A DNA stretch of 64,000 nucleotides from NCBI RefSeq assembly GCF_900108555.1, contig NZ_FNWV01000014.1, positions 1 through 64,000 of the forward strand, given 5' to 3'. The translations under genes and the position numbers were made by a program. Positions 61,287 through 64,000 of the stretch are shown one piece after another (position 1 is the stretch's first letter; each line of letters starts with the position of its first letter). The notes below the pieces were generated by a model. It had not been told where the DNA came from. It worked only from the letters and a program-made list of their open reading frames with translations, and searched no databases. The DNA is from Ruminococcus flavefaciens. GTDB lineage: Bacteria > Bacillota > Clostridia > Oscillospirales > Ruminococcaceae.

Positions 61287-62486
61287 TTACTTAGAGATAA
61301 GAGCAAGTGTATCTCTTGCGATAAGGAGCTCTTCGTTTGTAGGAACGATCCATACCTCGATCTTTGAATCAGGTGTGGAGATCTTTGTAAGCTTGCCGCG
61401 GATAGTGCGGTTGAGAGCTTCGTCGATCTTTATTCCGAAGTAATCCATGTTCTGGCATACAGCTTCTCTTACTTCCCATGAGTTCTCACCGATACCGCCT
61501 GTGAAGAGGATAGCGTCAACGCCGTTCATAGCAGCAGCGTAAGCACCGATGTACTTCTGGATCTCATATGTGAGCATATCGGAAACGAGCTGAGCCTTCT
61601 GGTTGCCGTTGTTAGCAGCTTCCTGGATATCACGGTTATCAGAGCCAACGCCTGAAACGCCGAGGAATCCTGACTTCTTGTTCATATATTCGCTCATCTG
61701 TGAAGGTGTAAAGCCGTGCTTGTCAGCAACGAATGTTACAGCAGAAGGATCAACAGAACCTGTTCTTGTACCCATAACAACACCGTCAAGAGGAGTAAAT
61801 CCCATAGAAGTATCAACAGACTTGCCTGCGTTTACAGCAGTGATTGAAGAACCGTTGCCCAGGTGGCATGAAACGATCTTGAGATCCTTAACGTCCTTGC
61901 CCATAGCGTCAGCAAGAGCCTTTGATACGAAACGGTGTGATGTGCCGTGGAAGCCGTACTTTCTTACGTGGAGCTTCTCATAATCATCATAGGGGAGACC
62001 GAACATATAAGCCTTAGGAGGCATTGTCTGGTGGAATGCAGTATCGAATACAACGACCTGAGGAACGTTTGCAGGGATAACGCTCTTGCAGGCTCTGAGA
62101 GCGAGTGCGTGTGCATGGTTGTGAACAGGAGCAAGCTCGCGGAGCTCGTCGATCTTGTCGATAACTTCATCTGTAACGAGAACAGACTTGTCGAAAACGT
62201 CAGCACCCTGTACTATTCTGTGACCAACAGCAGAGATAGCGTCCATGCTGTCGATAACCTTTGCATCGCCCTTTGTGAGACAGTCAACAAGCTTCATGAA
62301 AGCCTCTGTATGTGTAGGGAATGCACAGTCCTCATCAAGAACTCTGCCGTCAGCAGTCTTGTGATTGATATGTCCGTCAATTCCGATACGGTCGCAGTTA
62401 CCCTTTGCGATAACGCTCTCATCGCTCATGTCGATGAGCTGATACTTCAGGGAAGAGCTTCCTGCATTAACAACTAAGATGATCAT
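61287..62486 (-). CDS. ackA: acetate kinase
   Basis: 399 aa, the usual length. VNAGSSSLKYQLID is the first phosphate motif, VFDTAFHQTMPP and RKYGFHGTSHRFVS follow, LGNGSSI is the second, MGTRTGSVDPS and LFTGGIGENS complete the ASKHA fold. It converts acetyl phosphate and ADP to acetate and ATP, the main energy step of acetate fermentation. The ATG at 62486 is chosen over a longer open frame because AAAGGA lies upstream and homology begins there. No pta gene is adjacent. Confidence 0.95.
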   Translation of the reverse strand: MIILVVNAGSSSLKYQLIDMSDESVIAKGNCDRIGIDGHINHKTADGRVLDEDCAFPTHTEAFMKLVDCLTKGDAKVIDSMDAISAVGHRIVQGADVFDKSVLVTDEVIDKIDELRELAPVHNHAHALALRACKSVIPANVPQVVVFDTAFHQTMPPKAYMFGLPYDDYEKLHVRKYGFHGTSHRFVSKALADAMGKDVKDLKIVSCHLGNGSSITAVNAGKSVDTSMGFTPLDGVVMGTRTGSVDPSAVTFVADKHGFTPSQMSEYMNKKSGFLGVSGVGSDNRDIQEAANNGNQKAQLVSDMLTYEIQKYIGAYAAAMNGVDAILFTGGIGENSWEVREAVCQNMDYFGIKIDEALNRTIRGKLTKISTPDSKIEVWIVPTNEELLIARDTLALISK

Positions 62487-62525
62487 ATTATGTAAATTCC
62501 TTTCAAAATATATTTTGCATATATT

Positions 62526-62553
62526 ATTATATACTATTTTTTGAAAATTGCAA
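62526..62553 (-). promoter_or_regulatory. promoter of ackA
   Basis: Minus strand TTGCAA, 16 bp, TATAAT (62531-62526), about 40 bp before the start. Confidence 0.65.
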
Positions 62554-62716
62554 GTCCTTTTTTCAAATTTACCGTTGTAAAAAGGACGAAATGCTTGCAA
62601 AAGCGCGTTATTTGGTACTGCAAAATGCCGAAAACCGCACAACATTGAATAAATATTCTGTAAAGTTGATTGAAAATTGATGAAAAACATTGAAATTTAT
62701 GAAAAGAGGTAGTAAA

Positions 62717-63910
62717 ATGAAAGTCAGCGGTATAATATGCGAGTATAATCCGTTCCATAACGGACATCTTTACCACATACAAAAGACCCGTGATAACGGA
62801 GCTACACATATCGTAGCCGTTATGAGCGGAAACTTTGTACAGCGCGGAGATACAGCTGTTATAGACAAGCTTGAAAGGGCACGTCTGGCAGTACGCTGCG
62901 GAGCTGACCTTGTGATAGAGCTTCCCGTGCAGTACAGTCTGGCTTCAGCAGAGGGCTTTGCAGCAGGAGCTGTATATCTGCTCGATGCTCTCGGAGCAGT
63001 CGACGAATTGTCATTCGGCAGCGAATGTGGCGATGTAGCTAAGCTTCTTGAAGCTATGGACACGGTGAATACCATAGCGGTATCACATTCCGACGAGATC
63101 AGGAGCATAATGGAAAAGGGCTATACCTATCCCCGTGCGCTGAGCTCAGTGGTGAACGGCATAGACGGAGAGGCTGCTTCCATAATATCCGAGCCCAACA
63201 ATCTTCTGGCAATTGAATATCTCAGAGCATTGAAAAAGCTTGACAGCAATATAAAGCCATTTACCGTGAAGCGTGTAAATGCGGTCCATGACGGAAAAAC
63301 TGCGGAAAACGGCTTTGCAAGTGCTTCTTATCTGAGAGAGCGGATACAGAAGAGGGCGAATATCTCGGAATACACCACTTCCGAGTGGGCAGCTGCCATA
63401 ACGGCAGCAATGTCAAAGGGCGAGATAGCTTCCATGAGCAGGCTCGAAAGAGTCATATTATACAAGCTGCGGAGCAGTACAACAGATGAAATAGCACACA
63501 TATACGATGTAGGACAGGGGCTTGAGCATCGTATTTACGGCGCAAGAATGGCAGGCTCGCTTGATGAACTGCTGTTTACTGTAAAGACGAAACGATACAC
63601 AATGGCAAGGATAAGACGAATAATCCTTGCATTACTTATTGGGATAACCAAAGAGGATATGAGAAGGCTTCCGCCATACGGCAGGATACTTGCTTTCAAC
63701 GAGCGCGGCAGGGAGATACTTGCCAGTGCAAAGGGTTCGACGAAGATACCTTTTGCCTCGTCGATAGCAAAGTTATCACAGCTTGGGGAAACTGCCGAAA
63801 GGTTTGCGGAACTCGAGATCAGGGCATCGGATATATACGGTCTTGCTCTTGAGACTGTAACTTCTGCACAGAAGGACTACAGGGCGAAAATTATGATAGA
63901 TATGGAGTAA
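62717..63910 (+). CDS. tmcAL: tRNA(Met) cytidine acetate ligase (TmcAL/YlbM)
   Basis: 397 aa. GIICEYNPFHNGHLYHIQ has the HxGH nucleotidyltransferase motif, VAVMSGNFVQRGD follows, and ISEPNNLLAIEYLRAL matches the conserved second half of the catalytic domain. The enzyme activates acetate with ATP and acetylates the wobble cytidine (C34) of elongator tRNA-Met. It lies divergently beside ackA, which makes acetate. The ATG at 62717 follows AAGAGGTAG and matches the family start. A lipoprotein gene begins five bases after its stop. Confidence 0.92.
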   Translation: MKVSGIICEYNPFHNGHLYHIQKTRDNGATHIVAVMSGNFVQRGDTAVIDKLERARLAVRCGADLVIELPVQYSLASAEGFAAGAVYLLDALGAVDELSFGSECGDVAKLLEAMDTVNTIAVSHSDEIRSIMEKGYTYPRALSSVVNGIDGEAASIISEPNNLLAIEYLRALKKLDSNIKPFTVKRVNAVHDGKTAENGFASASYLRERIQKRANISEYTTSEWAAAITAAMSKGEIASMSRLERVILYKLRSSTTDEIAHIYDVGQGLEHRIYGARMAGSLDELLFTVKTKRYTMARIRRIILALLIGITKEDMRRLPPYGRILAFNERGREILASAKGSTKIPFASSIAKLSQLGETAERFAELEIRASDIYGLALETVTSAQKDYRAKIMIDME

Positions 63911-63915
63911 GTGTT

Positions 63916-64000
63916 ATGAATGGTGACTTTCCGGCTTTAGCAGCTGTATTTGCAGCAGCTACGCTTACAATTACTTCGTGCGGCAGTGTTACAGAGTATG
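63916..64000 (+). CDS. start of a lipoprotein-like gene, cut by the window end
   Basis: 28 codons remain open to the edge. They encode a short hydrophobic signal (LAAVFAAATLTITSC) with a lipobox-like TSC. GGAG lies nine bases before the ATG, within the end of tmcAL. It is probably co-transcribed with tmcAL. Product unknown. Confidence 0.5.
   Translation, partial: MNGDFPALAAVFAAATLTITSCGSVTEY

Noticed and set aside
62690..62716. Earlier ATG for tmcAL
   Set aside because: The ATG at 62717 has the ribosome site and matches the family N-terminus.

Overview
The window reads as chromosome of a fibre-degrading Ruminococcus-like member of the Bacillota (Oscillospiraceae). The basis is: secreted proteins with type I dockerin modules (a serpin, two transglutaminase-like proteins and one unknown), long Thr-rich linkers, Bacillota-type TTGACA/TATAAT promoters with 17-bp spacers, a sporulation sigma G gene, an FMN riboswitch, and a pectin-oligosaccharide operon. 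Genus is an inference from gene content; species cannot be assigned. No transposase, integrase, phage gene or CRISPR array was found.

Layout. 1-463: end of an rRNA operon (23S 3' end, 5S, CAU tRNA, terminator). 0.5-9.2 kb: dCMP deaminase, a radical SAM gene behind a possible structured leader, a sensor-fused diguanylate cyclase, inorganic pyrophosphatase, PRPP synthetase and a large ABC exporter-like fusion. 9.2-17.6 kb: one long minus-strand riboflavin operon (ribD, ribE, ribBA, ribH) under an FMN riboswitch with its own terminator; it also carries a HAD phosphatase, two lipoproteins and three small membrane proteins. 17.6-22.6 kb: Mrp ATPase, a cluster of dispersed palindromic repeats, MreB and RecD2. 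22.6-26.9 kb: GNAT protein, then an operon of dockerin/transglutaminase-like protein, a lipoprotein ending in eight Cys-Gly-rich 12-residue repeats, and a membrane acyltransferase.

27-38.7 kb: an ECF sigma / membrane anti-sigma-like pair, dockerin-serpin, GH3 lipoprotein, TPR membrane protein, second dockerin/transglutaminase-like protein, aminotransferase and LCP cell-wall ligase. 38.8-42.1 kb: a protein that looks like a degenerate P-type ATPase, and an rRNA methyltransferase. 42.2-48.0 kb: a tightly overlapping operon of MBOAT acyltransferase, DHHW protein, FkbH-like HAD protein, acyl carrier protein and membrane phosphoesterase. This resembles the logic of Dlt/alginate acylation with an FkbH loader in place of DltA, and is the best candidate here for an undescribed system. 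48.3-55.4 kb: another dockerin protein, an SPFH/NfeD pair, and a CUT1 sugar ABC transporter with a GH105 hydrolase (rhamnogalacturonan oligosaccharide use). 55.6-64 kb: sigma G, PdxY-type kinase, a second sigma / membrane sensor pair with three internal repeats, a DUF3737 beta-helix protein, acetate kinase and TmcAL, ending in a truncated lipoprotein gene.

Taken together the region combines housekeeping genes (nucleotide, flavin and acetate metabolism) with cell-surface functions: cellulosome-type secreted proteins, wall or polysaccharide modification, and membrane-linked sigma regulation.
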